Of a stretch of 64,000 nucleotides of DNA, positions 22,154 through 33,929 are shown piece by piece. Source of the DNA: Muscardinus avellanarius (lineage: Eukaryota > Chordata > Mammalia > Rodentia > Gliridae); assembly GCA_963383645.1 (NCBI GenBank), contig OY726571.1:77094360-77158359 (forward strand), in the 5' to 3' direction. The position numbers and the translations under genes were made by a program. The first letter of the stretch is position 1; each line of letters opens with the position of its first letter. Below the pieces are notes generated by a model that was given only the letters and a program-made list of their open reading frames with translations, made no database searches and had not been told where the DNA came from.

Positions 22154-22353
22154 TTTTTGTTTTATTTGGTTTTTTTTTTTGGTGGTACTGGGGTTCCTGG
22201 AAGCCCTTCTTCCTCCAGGCTACACTCCCAGACCTATTTTATATTTTTGAAACAGGGTCTCTTACGCCAGCACGGCTGGCTTCGAACCTGCGCGATCCTC
22301 CTGTCTCCGCCTCCCAAGCGCGGGGATTACAAGCGTGCGCCACCACGCCCGGC
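22154..22353 (-). repeat. B1-dID SINE, GGCTTCCAGGAACC subfamily
   Basis: Very close to consensus with high CpG content. TATCGCTATGCAGTTTTT follows it and matches ATCGCTATGCAGTTTTT before it. Confidence 0.95.
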
Positions 22354-22379
22354 CTATCGCTATGCAGTTTTTAAAAATT

Positions 22380-23040
22380 GTTCCAATTTGTTCATTTACT
22401 TCAGATATTTTCAAGGAAATAAAACATCACAGATACAGTTAAAATCCTTTGTATACTTGTTCCTGAAGTTGCAGTGATTATTTTTTAACTTTAAACTTAA
22501 ATGCCTAGATTTGGAACACAAGAGGAAAAATCTGAAAATGGCATTCAAAGGCAAAATGAAAATCTCTTTTTTCTTGTTCTATGGACTTTAATTTAGCTAG
22601 TCACGGGGCCATATTTTCCTTCTCATTTACGGCATTATTTTTACCATCAAAATTCTCAAAGGTCAAATTAGAATTGTGTTATTAGTATGCTACTGGGCAG
22701 TAGACAAAGAGATGTAAATTTGCTTCGAAATTCCTACCTACCTTCAATCTAAATTGTTTTTTTTATCTGCCAACTTTGACTAAACTAATGATTTATTAGT
22801 GTATAAGAAAGATATAACTGTCCATCAGCTAATAAGCATATCTCTGATTATTAATACTATTTTCTAAATGTATAAAAGATTTGGAGCTATTCTTTGATTT
22901 TTGCCAATGTGTTAACCTACATAGAATTTTAATGATAATTATCATACTGAGCCATAAATTCTAAATTTCATGCCAATAGTAAAGGTATATATATAAACAT
23001 TGCTGCAACTGTTGTTAATTTTTACTGGCTGCTTTGTAAG
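22380..23040. other. AT-rich unique sequence
   Basis: No recognised gene or repeat. Confidence 0.5.
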
Positions 23041-23042
23041 TT

Positions 23043-23155
23043 AAAATTTTTTAATTTTTTTATTGGTGCATTGTAGTCATATATCTTAATGGGATAAAAG
23101 ACCTGTGGAGACATACATGCACACATCACCCAATTAGCACTTACCCAATCCTCAC
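23043..23155 (-). mobile_element. 5'-truncated retroelement sharing the composite's 3' end
   Basis: Its reverse complement contains AGTGCTAATTGGGTGATGTG and ACTACAATGCACCAATAAAA, aligning with 9455-9550. Only the last ~110 bp and the A-tail are present, as in 5'-truncated L1 insertions. Confidence 0.75.
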
Positions 23156-23192
23156 GAATCTAAATTATTAAAGTTTAAAATTTGAGATTTCA

Positions 23193-23430
23193 AGCTGGGC
23201 GTGGTTGCATACTCTTGTAATCCCAGCATTCAGGAGGCTGAGACTGGAAGATCAGGTTCGTGGGCAACCTCAGCTACTTAGTGAGACCCTCCGCAACTTA
23301 GTGAAACTCTGTCTCAAAGAATAAAAAATAGAGTTGGAGGTGTGGAGGTGTAACTTGAGGTAGAATGCCCTTGGGTTCCATTCCCAGACCCGCAAAAATC
23401 AATCAATCAATCAATCAATAAATAAATAAA
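23193..23430 (+). repeat. B1-dID SINE with (AATC)n(AATA)n tail
   Basis: AATTTGAGATTTCAA / AATTTTGAGATTTCTA duplications flank it. Confidence 0.92.
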
Positions 23431-23768
23431 TTTTGAGATTTCTACCTGCCTTCGATCTAAATGATTAAAGTTTAATCATTAATGTACAAAGATATCATAG
23501 CAGTCTGTATAATATTACAAGTAAAGGTATTTGATTTTTATGGCCCCATAGAGTAGCCACTGATGGTTGCAAAGTAGCTAAATGACAAAAGAAAAAAATA
23601 ATAACAAACAACCAAAAAAATCCCTGCATGTTGAACTTACTCAGTTGAATTCCTTCCTATTCAATTCATTTATTATTCATTTCCACCAAAATCTGAATGT
23701 TTACTTATGTACCAGTTTATTCACATTTATATAACTCCGAGTAAGAGCATGAAATTAATTAATGACAA

Positions 23769-23782
23769 TGTGTGTGTGTGTG

Positions 23783-23830
<48 letters not shown>

Positions 23831-23835
23831 GTGTG
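23769..23835. repeat. (GT)n microsatellite
   Basis: About 33 GT units with two interruptions, joined to a reversed SINE tail. Confidence 0.97.
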
Positions 23836-24058
23836 GTACTGGGGATTGAACTCAGGGACAATTTACCTCCAACCTACACCCCTGCCCTATTTTATTTTAT
23901 TTCATTTCATTCCATTTTATTTTATTTTATTTTATTTTGCAAGGTCTCACTAGGTTGATGAGATTCTCACTACTTGTTAAGTCTGTCTTCAAACCTACAA
24001 TCATCCTATATCAGCCTCCCCAATACTGGGATTACAGGTGTGTGCCACCACACCTGGC
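23836..24058 (-). repeat. B1-dID SINE
   Basis: GGTACTGGGGATTGAACTCA to CACCACACCTGGC, with an internal expanded TTTTA/TTTCA run (23885-23938). Confidence 0.88.
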
Positions 24059-24269
24059 TAACATTTTTTGTTATTCAATAAACTTTAGTTCGCATTTGAA
24101 TTTTTACATCCTATAAGACAGGAATATCTAGAAGTTTTTTCAAGGACCCATTTAGGAACTATAGGCTTCTCCTTAAGTTCACCAACTCTATTTTCTTTGA
24201 GCCATAAATGGCATCCAAATGGGAAAGGAATATGGTGAAATTGTCACTTTTGCTGAAAATATGATCTTA

Positions 24270-24580
24270 TACAGTCCACTTTCTATCCATGGGTTCCCTA
24301 TCCATGAATACAAACACAATGGATTAAAAATATTTTAAGAAAATTTTAATTGATTCTGTATTAAGGTTGTATAGACATTCTCCTTGCCATTCCTTTCTAG
24401 ATAATACAGTATAAATATTTATAAAACATTTATATGCATTAGATGGTAAAAGCAATCTAAAGATGATTTAAAGCATATTGGAGGATATGCATAAGTTGTA
24501 TGCAAAATCCATGCCATTTTACGTAAAGGACTTGAGCTTCTATGGACTTTGGTGTCTACGGAATTCCTGGAAGACAAGGG
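24270..24580 (+). mobile_element. Tigger-like non-autonomous DNA transposon
   Basis: CTATCCATGGGTTCCCTATC, AATCTAAAGATGATTTAAAG and GACTTGAGCTTCTATGGACT follow the order of the common mammalian Tc1/mariner-Tigger-type repeat whose ends begin with a cagttggccctc-like motif. The terminal repeats are eroded, so the subfamily is not named. Confidence 0.65.
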
Positions 24581-24584
24581 GAAT

Positions 24585-25540
24585 ACCAACAAAACAACTC
24601 TTAGAAGTAAGAAATGAATTCAGTAAAGCTGCAGGATACAAAATGCATCAGTAGCGTTTCTATACACTAACAACAAACTCTTTGAAAAAAATAAATCAAG
24701 AAAATAATCTCATCTACAATGGCAACAAAAAATAAAGTGTTTAGGGATAAATTTAATCAAGGAGGTAGAAGACAGTGAAAACCATAAAATATTGATGAAA
24801 TAGATAAAAACACAAATAAATAGGAAAATGCCCCATGTTTGTGAACTGAAAGATTTAATATTGTAAAAAGATTCATACTACCCAAAGCAAGCTACATATC
24901 AAATGCAATCACTATTAAAGTTCCAATGACATTTTTCACAGATAGAAAAAGCAATCTTAAAATTTACAAGGCAGCCTTGAGCAAAAAGATCAAAGCTGAA
25001 GCATCCCTATTACCTGATTTTTAAACTACATTATAAAGCTAAGATAATTAAAATAGCATGGTGATGTTGTAAAAACTTAGACCAAAGGAATATAAATGAG
25101 ATCCTAGAAACAAATCCACACATTTCTATTCAATTGAATTTTGACAAAAGTGCCAAGAACACACAATGGGGAAAAGGAACATTTCTTTAATAAAGCATTT
25201 TGGGAAAACTAGATAGTCACAAACAAAAGAATGAGATTGGACCACTGTCTTACTTTAGATATGAGAATCAAGTCAAAATGGATTAAAGACTCAAACATAA
25301 GACTTGACGCTACAAAACTACTAGAAGAAAACATGTTGGGGAATTATACAACATTGGTTGTGACAAGAATTTTTTTGGACTCGAGCCTCAAAAGCTTAGA
25401 CAACTACAGCAACAATAGACATGTTCTCACTTTCATGTGGAATCTAAAACAAACTCATAGAAGCTAGAAGAAGAGTGGTGGTTACCAGAGGCTTGGGTCA
25501 GGAGGACTGGGGGGATGTTGGTCAAAGGGTATAGAGATAG
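24585..25540 (+). mobile_element. L1 ORF2 3' part and 3' UTR (L1MA-like)
   Basis: GAATTCAGTAAAGCTGCAGG, CAATCACTATTAAAGTTCC and CAAGTCAAAATGGATTAAAG mark the ORF2 C-terminal region. CATGTGGAATCTAAAACAAA and GGTTACCAGAGGCTTGGG mark the 3' UTR. Many stops and frameshifts. Confidence 0.85.
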
Positions 25541-25544
25541 AGTT

Positions 25545-25759
25545 AGCCAGGTGTGATGGACATGCTTGTAATCCCAGCATTTGGGAGGCTGAGACTGGAG
25601 GATCACGGTTCACGGACAGCCTCATCTACTTAGTGAGGCCCTCCGCAACTTAGTGAGACCCTGTTTCAAAATAAAGAATAAAAATAGGGCAGGCAATGTG
25701 GCTCGAAGGTCAAATGCCCCTGAGTTCCATCCCCAAATCCACAAAAAAAAAAAAAAAAA
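25545..25759 (+). repeat. B1-dID SINE
   Basis: Inserted at the L1 3' end. Head GCCAGGTGTGATGG, A17 tail. Confidence 0.9.
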
Positions 25760-25929
25760 GAAAAGAAAAAGCATTATGGCCTAAGAAGAAAATGACCATT
25801 AGCACGTAACCTCTTTCCCCACCTAGAGGTCAAAGAGTAAAACAACGCTAAGTATTTCCAAGAGATTCTTCCCAAAGTTCTTAAACCTTCTAGGTATATT
25901 TTCCCTTTTTCTTTTTTTCTGTACCTCTG

Positions 25930-25931
25930 TT

Positions 25932-25987
<56 letters not shown>

Positions 25988-25988
25988 T
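25930..25988. repeat. (TTTC)n microsatellite
   Basis: About 14 units abutting the poly-T end of the next SINE. Confidence 0.97.
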
Positions 25989-26194
25989 TTTTTGTGGTGG
26001 TACTGGGGTTCCTGGAAGCCCTTCTACCTCCGGGCTACACCCCCAGACCTATTTTTATTTGGAAACAGGATCTCCTAAGCCAGCGCACGCGGCTTTGATC
26101 ACGCCCGACTTTAAGGCTGGCTTTGAACCTGCAAGATCCTCCTGTCTCTGCCTCCCAAGCACGGGGATTACAAGTGTGTGCCACCACGCCCGGT
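25989..26194 (-). repeat. B1-dID SINE, GGCTTCCAGGAACC subfamily
   Basis: Contains a short internal repeat of the GGCTTTGA / CACGCCCG segment at 26088-26120, so the middle is locally rearranged. Confidence 0.9.
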
Positions 26195-26254
26195 ATCAAA
26201 ATAGATTTTTAAAAATACTATCATGATTATTCCTAGAACGGGCACTTGCTCACA

Positions 26255-26365
26255 GAAAGACAGATCCAGGCTCCAGGCCTGGCCCTGCCATAGGCTGACC
26301 GGCCATGTGACCTTCAGCCAGTCATTGGTCCCCTCTGAGCCTCCTTTTTCCCATTAGTGAAATTG
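26255..26365 (+). repeat. MIR SINE
   Basis: CCAGGCCTGGCCCTGCCATA, CATGTGACCTTCAGCCAGTC and GAGCCTCCTTTTTCCCATTA follow the MIR core order. Confidence 0.85.
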
Positions 26366-26382
26366 AAAAGTTGTGTGTAGTC

Positions 26383-26578
26383 GGGTGTGATGGCACAGCC
26401 CTGTAATTCCAGTATTTGGAAGGCTGAGACAGGAGGATTGAAGATTCAAGGCCATCCTCAGCAACTTAGTGTGATCAAATTTATTCTTTTGAAACCAAAA
26501 TAAAAAATAAGTAAAATAGAACTGAGGTGTAGCTCAGAGATAGAACACCCTGGGTTCAACCCCCAGTACAAAAAAAAA
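26383..26578 (+). repeat. B1-dID SINE
   Basis: Head at TCGGGTGTGATGGC. AAAAGTTGT occurs on both sides. Confidence 0.88.
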
Positions 26579-26633
26579 GTTGTATCATCTTTGAGGACTC
26601 TTCCAGGTCTGTGATTTAAAAATAAATGTATAG

Positions 26634-26904
26634 CCGGGCATGGTGGCACACACTTGTAATCCCTGCGCTTGGGAGGCTGAGGCAGGAGGATCGTTTAAAG
26701 CCAGCCTCAAAGTCGGGCGTGGTGGCGCACACTTGTAATCCCAGCATTCGGGAGGCTGAGACCTGGAGGATCGTGGTTCGCGGATAGCCTCAGCTACTTA
26801 GTGAGGCCCTCTGCAACTCAGTGAGACCCAGTTTCACAATAACAAATAATAGGGCAGGGGTGTAGCTCGGAGGTCGAATGCCCCTGGGTTCCATCCCCAG
26901 ACCT

Positions 26905-26935
<31 letters not shown>

Positions 26936-27090
26936 GCCAGCCTCAGCTACTCAGTGAAGTTCTCAACAACTTAGTGAGACCCTGTTTCCAAATAAAATAT
27001 AAAACAGGTCTGGGAGTGTAGCCCAGAGGTAGAAGTACCCTGGGTTCCATCCCTAGTACCACCAAAAAATAATAAATAAATAAATAAATA
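26634..27090 (+). repeat. B1-dID SINE split by a nested copy
   Basis: The head (26634-26709) and the rest (26946-27090) belong to one element. Its tail is (AAAT)n. Confidence 0.92.
26712..26933 (+). repeat. nested B1-dID SINE
   Basis: Inserted into the preceding element. AAGCCAGCCTCA at 26698-26709 is repeated at 26934-26945, and the nested copy ends in ~29 A. Confidence 0.93.
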
Positions 27091-28397
27091 AATGTATAAT
27101 ATACTAATTCTTTCTCATAATATGTTAGGATTGAATAACTCCATATATTCTCCTAGTCTATTTAACAGCAATACAGTTGAAAAAAATTGGTAACCACTAT
27201 TTCTGAATGTTTTCCACCCCTTAGAAAAATAAAAAGAATCCAACCTTTAAAAAAAAAAAATCTATGCATCATTCAGAAGAAAGTAGTTAATTGCTTGTAC
27301 AGATGATACCATCCATTGAGCATGCCTTCAACATATTTTGGCTTAATGAATGAGTGAATAATGCCTTTGTGGGTGTTTGCCAAAGTTTCAAGGATGACAA
27401 TTCACATTTCTAGGCTTGATTCGTTATAGACAGCTAGCTTAGCTGTTTTTTTTTTCCTACCAAAATTGGCTTTGAGTCACTGATATGATTCATAACTTAA
27501 AAAAAAAGAAAAACAGGTTGAACCTGAAATTACCCCGGCAGGAAATGAGGTAAAGAGCACAGATCAAGTGAAAGGGCCCACTATCAAAAAAAAAAAAAAA
27601 AAGGTAATTCATATCATTTTCTAGTTCCTGAAATGAAAGGAGGAAATGTCAACAAGTCGTTTTATTCTCATCCCTTTGATTACATTGGCTGAAATGGTGA
27701 AATCAGACGCAAAGTGCAGAGCAATTAAATCTGCAGGGTCCCAGAGGCACAGTCTTCAGGTGTGGCTGGCTGGCCTCCCCACTCCACCCCCAGATGAATC
27801 ACTCACCCATCGGGAGGTGAGCTGAGGGAGGTGACAGTCCGTGGGCGAGAAGAGGCACATACCAGGTTTCCAGGGATCCAGGCCAGGCCTTGAGCCACAC
27901 ACAAAATCACTAATGTCAGGCAGGGAGACGCTGAGGGGCAGAGCAGAGAGGTGACTGTCAGAGAGAAGGCGATTGGCCCGCAGAACTGGCCGGGCTGGTC
28001 TCCCTTTAAAAGAGGAGAGATGGCAGAGATGCTGGGGCTTCCTGGGGAGGGAGGCTGGCTGAAGTAGGAGGTGATGACAGGTTTGAAGAAGGATTCCGAA
28101 AGGTAAGAGAGTGGTTTCAGCCCCTGCTTTCAACATCCTCTCTGCAACCCCAGCTCTCAGGAAGAGCTGGCACCTCCTTAGGAAGCTGCTTTGCCATGAG
28201 CTATTTTCCCATGGGGAATGGTATATCCTTGAGCTTGTCTAGAAGCCCATAAAAGTAATCAATCCAGGAGAGTAAACAAGACACCCGGGGAGAGAGTAAC
28301 CCAGCTAAATAGGAGGGGGTTGGTTCAGCCCTTAGTGCCAGAAAGCTCCCTGGTACCTCCCCTGCAGTGTGGGCAGAAAGATTCTCTGCCTTCTTAC
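27091..28397. other. mostly unique sequence
   Basis: No recognised transposon. Poly-A runs occur near 27250 and 27585. The 126-codon reverse frame at 27756-28136 shows no recognisable domain. Confidence 0.45.
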
Positions 28398-28520
28398 TTT
28401 TTTGGGGGGACTGGAGATTGAACACAGGAGCATTCTACCCTCCAAGCTACACGTACAATCCTTCTATCTCAGCCTCCCAAGTACTGGGATTACAGGAGTG
28501 TGCACCCATGCTGGGTTATC
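28398..28520 (-). repeat. B1-dID SINE, shortened
   Basis: GGACTGGAGATTGAACACAG joined directly to CTCAGCCTCCCAAGTACTGG; the middle is deleted. Confidence 0.8.
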
Positions 28521-28703
28521 CCGTGCTTTAGAGAGCTGATCCTCACTCTCTCCTGTTCTCAAGCTATTGGGGCACTCCTGCTTGGAGCTCATGCCCTTTC
28601 TTCTAAATCTCATTCCATGTGCCCATAAATGTCCTTCCCAAATGGTCCTGAGCCCTCTTCCAGGGCCGGCGCCAGTCACAACAGCTGGAGGAGTTCCCAC
28701 CTC

Positions 28704-28720
28704 GTCCTGCAGGGGGCGTG
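28704..28720 (+). promoter_or_regulatory. CTCF-like motif candidate
   Basis: CCTGCAGGGGGCGTG resembles the CTCF core. A motif match by eye only. Confidence 0.35.
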
Positions 28721-28929
28721 ACAGTCATGGAGAGGAGGTAGAAAACATCGCTCCTGGCCCTGTGCCACGAGGCCTCTGCGGTGCAGGATGGAGCGTGTGG
28801 TGAGAACAGAGGAGCGAAGACCGGGGTCAAGGCTGGGGGAGATATCAGTGCCCCCCCTTGTTACCTTATGCCAATATGTAACACTAGGTAGTCTCCGAGT
28901 TCCTAATTGGACCTTGCCTTTCAAGTGCA

Positions 28930-29800
28930 AGGCAGTATTCTCAATATCAATGGGTAAACTGTATTGTACTTAACAAGTTGGTTTATAGCTCAGAGACCAG
29001 TGTCACATGAGCCTCCATTTGTGCTTTTGCCTTGGCCTTGAAAATGTTGGGGGTGGGAGGCACACCGTGTATTTCCATCCAAGGCCGGTTATTTATTGCT
29101 TTTAGGGTGCGAGAGTGATTTGAATTTGTTCAGCAGCGAAGGATTGTTGCTTTGCTACCTGCCAAATCTTCAGTCCGTCAAAGGGATTGTCGTGCTCTAC
29201 ACAACAATCTAGAGCCGTATTTAAACTAGTGTCAGTAATTCATGACAATACATTTGGGTACAAAGAAAAATGCAGGCGTCAGGTTGGACTATGGTTTCAG
29301 GAAGTAACTCTAGTGACAGCTTCCCAGTTTATTTAAATTTCCAGACACTCTTTTTAGTATCCTTCTTAAAGGACTCTGTGAGGTTGAGTACTTAGCAAAT
29401 TAATGAATTTTCTGTATTTCGATTTATTTCAGTGAGAGCACTATCAAAATATTTAAACAACTTTAATTCTAAAAATCTTTTAATGGATCTCAAAATTTGC
29501 ACTACTATTACTATAGCAACTACCCCGAGCTGCTAGGCTCATGTGTCTTGCTGCTCTACAAATCATCAAAATACCAAATCAAAACCAAAGTCGTGTTAAA
29601 TACATCCTGACACAGAACAGAATTCTGTTTTGTGCTTTGACTAATGCTGCTAAAGGGGCTTGGTTCCCAGGGAAGCTCATTATGAAAGGTTCTAGCTTGT
29701 GCCTCCGGATCTGATAGCAATCGCAGGGAGCAACATCATTACAAAACGCCAGTTACTGCGGAAAGAAATCAAAGTCCCTCTGTAAAAGGGGCAGAACAGT
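28930..29800. other. repeat-free block, possible conserved non-coding element
   Basis: About 870 bp without SINE, LINE, LTR or microsatellite in a window where a SINE occurs on average every ~850 bp. AT-rich with several TAATT/ATTA and TATTTAAA-type motifs. No open frame of note. Confidence 0.4.
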
Positions 29801-30021
29801 TTGCGATGGCACATGCCTATAATCCCAAGACTCGGGAGGCTGAGATAGGAGGACCACAGGTTCAAGGCCCACCTCAACAACTTAGCAATACCTTCAGCAA
29901 CCTAGCGTGCCCCTGTTTCAAAATAAAAATAAAATAAAAAGGGCTGGGGGGATAGCTAAGAGATAGAATGCACCTGGGTTCAATTTCCAGTACCGAAATT
30001 TAATTAATTAATTAATTAATT
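29801..30021 (+). repeat. B1-dID SINE with (AATT)n tail
   Basis: Diverged head GTTTGCGATGGCACATGCC, intact ID half GCACCTGGGTTCAATTTCC. Confidence 0.85.
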
Positions 30022-30570
30022 GGGTTTTGTGCATTCAATCAATGATTCTGAAATAGATGTTGCATCCTACTGTCTGCCTGTTTTGAGTCATGGAAAGAGT
30101 AGTGGTGAGAAACATCTGAGGAGAATACGTGTTCACTCACTAGCTAGACGAGACTCACCAAATCATGATCATTGGTTTTCAGTGATAAATATCTGCAGCC
30201 TAATCTACTGTCCTGGCAAGAAGGGACAGGTCCTCCATCCCTTTCCTGAGAAATTCTGTGACAGGTACCACATACACACATGCCTACCAGTGAAGCTCCT
30301 CACCCGGACCCCTGTTGGCCACCTCTAATTTCAGCACCACTGGCTCCATTTGCTCATTACAGCACTAACCCCTTGGAGGAGCTGAGATAAAGAAAGAGAC
30401 GTTTGGGCGACCAGGTCCACCCTCTGCACATCCTTGACATTGCACCCTCCTTGGGGTGAAGTGGGCGCATTCATTTTCTCTGAGGAGCAAGGTGTGACAT
30501 CATCTCCTCAGGATGCTCCCCTAACACATTGGATGGCTCCCATCATAACACTTCTCAGTGTCTCCTTAGT
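30022..30570. other. unique sequence
   Basis: The 102-codon forward frame at 30020-30328 has no recognised domain and begins at the SINE edge. No gene is called. Confidence 0.4.
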
Positions 30571-30574
30571 ATTT

Positions 30575-30690
30575 ACTTATCCAGACACATCATAAGGGCA
30601 GGGACCGTATCTACCTTGCAAATGATTGTGACTCTAGGTCCAGTCCTGCCACCTTCTGAGTGCACCGTAAATGTTCCTTAAACTGAATCA
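30575..30690 (+). repeat. L2-like 3' end fragment
   Basis: AAGGGCAGGGACCGTATCTAC and CACCGTAAATGTTCC follow the order of the L2 3' end. Confidence 0.6.
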
Positions 30691-30694
30691 GAAC

Positions 30695-31400
30695 TCAAAA
30701 GCTGAGCATGATTGTGTGGCATCCTCTCAACATAGTGGGTGGTGAGGACTTGCCCTCTTTCCCGGCCCTCTCTTGCCTCCTTTTCAACAGTCTAATTATG
30801 TTCAACGGGGAACCTGCTCATCACCTACAACCAACCCTGGTCTCCAGCCCTGGCCTCCCAGGGCATGTGCGAGTTGTTCCTAATGGTTGAGTTGCCTGCT
30901 AGTCTTAGTGTCTGTGGTTTGGCTACAAGTACTCCAACTTAGGACATGACTAGGAAAGGAGGGATTCACACCTCTGTGTGAGTAAGCAAGGGACGTGGCA
31001 CAAAACCTCTGCTCTGGAAGCCATGCTCCCCATTGTAAGGGCTTTATCCTTCCCTGACTCCAGTGAATCTCCTTACCTCTCCTGCTGAGGTGCTGCGATT
31101 GGAATTAAGAGTTGCATACTATAGAAACAGAATAAAAGAATAGGATATAGAAGAAAGGGGGCTATATGCTCATCCTTAACTTCTATTCTGATAAAGTCAT
31201 AATTAACTAAATTGTAACTGTTTACCCTCTAAGCGGGGATAATTCTAACTTTCCTTCTGGCTTTGGCAGGCAAGACTGTCCAGAACGATTGTTATCTGAG
31301 TGGAATGTGGCCCAGGAAGGCAAGTGGAGGCATGTTGTTCTGAGACATAAAGGTTAGGGGCCATCATTGCCACAGGCGAATAAACAGTCATGCCTACTTA
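30695..31400. other. unique sequence
   Basis: No recognised repeat or gene. Confidence 0.45.
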
Positions 31401-31415
31401 TACATCAGTCTATTT

Positions 31416-31603
31416 GGTGGTACTGGGGTTCCTGGAAGCCCTTCTACCTCCGGGCTAACACTCCCAGAACTACTTTTTTTTTTTAATATTTTATTTGGAA
31501 ACAGGGTCTCTTAAACCAGAGCAGCTGGCTTCGAACCTGCACGATCCTCCTTTCTCCGCCTCCCAAGCGCGGGGATTACAAGCGTGCAGCACCACGCCCG
31601 GCT
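31416..31603 (-). repeat. B1-dID SINE, GGCTTCCAGGAACC subfamily
   Basis: ACATCAGTCTATTTG occurs on both sides (31402-31416 and ~31604-31618), an exact target-site duplication. Confidence 0.95.
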
Positions 31604-31639
31604 ACATCAGTCTATTTGACAAGAAGCCTTTGTGAGTCT

Positions 31640-32130
31640 TTGACGTAGAATGTAAAGAGATAAAATCCCTGAGCCCAGGTTACCAATAGGTTAATACGGG
31701 AGAAAGATCCAAGTAAGTACTTAGGGCAAGTTTAGCAAAGGTTATGAGAGAGTTGTGCTTGGAATACAGGAGAAGATTTGGAGGAAAACACAGAGGAAAG
31801 ACATCCAATGAGTCGGAGGGAGGAGATGTCAGGAATGCTTCCAAGACTCATGCTTAAACTGAGTCTTGTAGACCGAGTGTGGTATGAAGGAGGTGGCAAA
31901 GAGGAGACCTCAGGGTGTACAAATGTTTGGTTTGTCTCCAGGGATCGCAAATAGAGCAGGTTGGGCCAGAGTGGGGAGGTGAGAGTACAAGAGTCATCTG
32001 GAGCCAAGACATGATGGATCCAAGGTGCCTTGCTCAAAGAGGACCACAGGGTGGCTCAAGATCTCCACCTCACAGGCCTTTTACGAATGTGTGGAGTTCT
32101 GCGGAGCTGAATCTCCTTTCTTGTCGCGTC
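31640..32130 (+). repeat. unnamed old interspersed repeat
   Basis: CTTAAACTGAGTCTTGTAG and AGCAGGTTGGGCCAGAGTGG resemble the same ancient medium-reiterated repeat type as 9830-10250. Family not named. Confidence 0.4.
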
Positions 32131-32154
32131 AGAAACACATCAGAAAATATCTTT

Positions 32155-32366
32155 GATTTGGGTGTGGTAGCACACACCTGTAATCCCAGTACTCAGGAAA
32201 CTGAAACAGGAGGATCTCAGGACTGCGGCCAGCCTCAACTATTTAGCGATATCCTCTACAACTTAGGGAATCCCTGTTTCAAAATAAAGAATCAAAAATA
32301 CGGCTGGGGGTGTAGCTCAGAGGTATAATGCCCCTGGGTTCAATCCCCCAGTACTTCAATTATATA
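32155..32366 (+). repeat. B1-dID SINE
   Basis: GGGTGTGGTAGCACACACC head, GTGTAGCTCAGAGGTATAAT right half, (TA)n tail. Confidence 0.9.
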
Positions 32367-32977
32367 TATACACATATTAGCATATTGATACGTATAAATG
32401 TTTGTATTATCAATGGCAGAGTCCTTGTTCATTTCAGAAATCAGCAGTGCATAGGACATAATAGACTCTCAGAAGATGCATGTTGGATAATTAGATTAAT
32501 TAATTATCCGCTATCATCCAGAGGGGAATACTTCTTATCAAAATGACAAGAACAACTTTGTGTGTGCGTGTATGTGTGTTTTGCTGGGAAATTGAAGCCA
32601 AATTTACTTAAAAACAATAATCTCCACATTTAGGAAGCTTAATTAACTCCAACTAAAACAAATGACTAGAGATCGACAGGCAGACTCATCGTGGTAAAAT
32701 TAGCGAGCCGGCGCAAGAAGAAAAACTTGAAAGCAGCAAGAAAAACAGTCGTCATTAATTACGAGAGAACCACAATAGGAAATTCAAGCCGATTCCAAAA
32801 TTCCTATAGAATTACAAATGACCCACCAGAGCCAAGCAATTTTGAAAAAGAACAATAAGGCTGGCAGATTCACACTTCCTGATTTCAAAACTTATCACAA
32901 AGCCACAATAATGCAGACAATGTAATACTGGCACAAGGCTAGACATAAAGATCAATGGAATAAAAATAAACTACAGA

Positions 32978-33171
32978 ACTGGAGTTTGAACCCAGGGGCG
33001 TTCTACCTCTAAGCTACATCCCCAGCCCTATTTTTTATTCTTTATTTTGAAACAGGGTCACACCAAGTTGTAGAGGGTCTCATAAGTAGCTGAGGCTGGC
33101 CACCACCCTGGGTCCTCCTGTCTCAGTCTCCCATGTACTGGATTACAAGTGTGCACCATCACATCCAGCCT
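32978..33171 (-). repeat. B1-dID SINE
   Basis: Inserted in L1. GGAGTTTGAACCCAGGGGCG to CACCATCACATCCAGCC. Confidence 0.85.
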
Positions 33172-33477
33172 GAATACTACTATTAATATAAAGGATGAGG
33201 TGCAGAAAGGAGAGTTGAACAGAACTTAAGTTTAAAAAACCAATAGAGAGAAGAGAGCTCGTATATGGAGGAGGAGAGATAGAAAGGAATGAGACGTTGG
33301 CCATATTTTTGGAAAGATGTCTTTGGTTTGTAGGAAATGATTTTTTAAAGGATGCCAAGATCTTTCATTAGTAGGCTTTTCAACAAATGATACAGAGGCT
33401 ACTGGGCAGCTATATGCAAAAGAATGGTATGGAACTCTTATCTCACGCCATACACAAAAATTAACTCAAAATAAGTA

Positions 33478-33516
<39 letters not shown>

Positions 33517-33702
33517 GTGGTACTGGGGTTCCTGGAAGCCCTTCTACCTCCAGGCTACACTCCCAGACCTATTTTATATTTTTTATTTATTTGGAAACAG
33601 GGTCTCTTAAGCCAGCGAGGCTGGCTCCGAACCTGTACAATCCTCCTGTCTCCACCTCCCAAGCGCGGGGATTACAAGCGTGCGCCACCACGCCCAGCTA
33701 AA
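33478..33702 (-). repeat. B1-dID SINE (GGCTTCCAGGAACC subfamily) with (TTA)n end
   Basis: The (TTA)12 run at 33478-33515 is the expanded tail. The body runs to CACCACGCCCAGC. Confidence 0.93.
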
Positions 33703-33929
33703 AAATAAGTATTTAATAAAACTGAGGATCTGATTTTGAAACGGACTCTTGTCTGTAACACCAAAAACATAGTCAACAAGTAAAATACGGGCAAATTGTG
33801 GTTCATCAATATTAAAACCTTAGCCTCAAAGGACACAATCAAGAAACTGAAAAGACAACTCAGAGAATGGAAGAAAACATTTGCAAATCCAGTTTCTGAT
33901 GAAGGATGCATATCTAAAATAGGTAGATG

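Noticed and set aside
30020..30328. Frame of 102 codons next to a SINE
   Set aside because: No recognised domain, no exon signals; the length is within chance for this composition.
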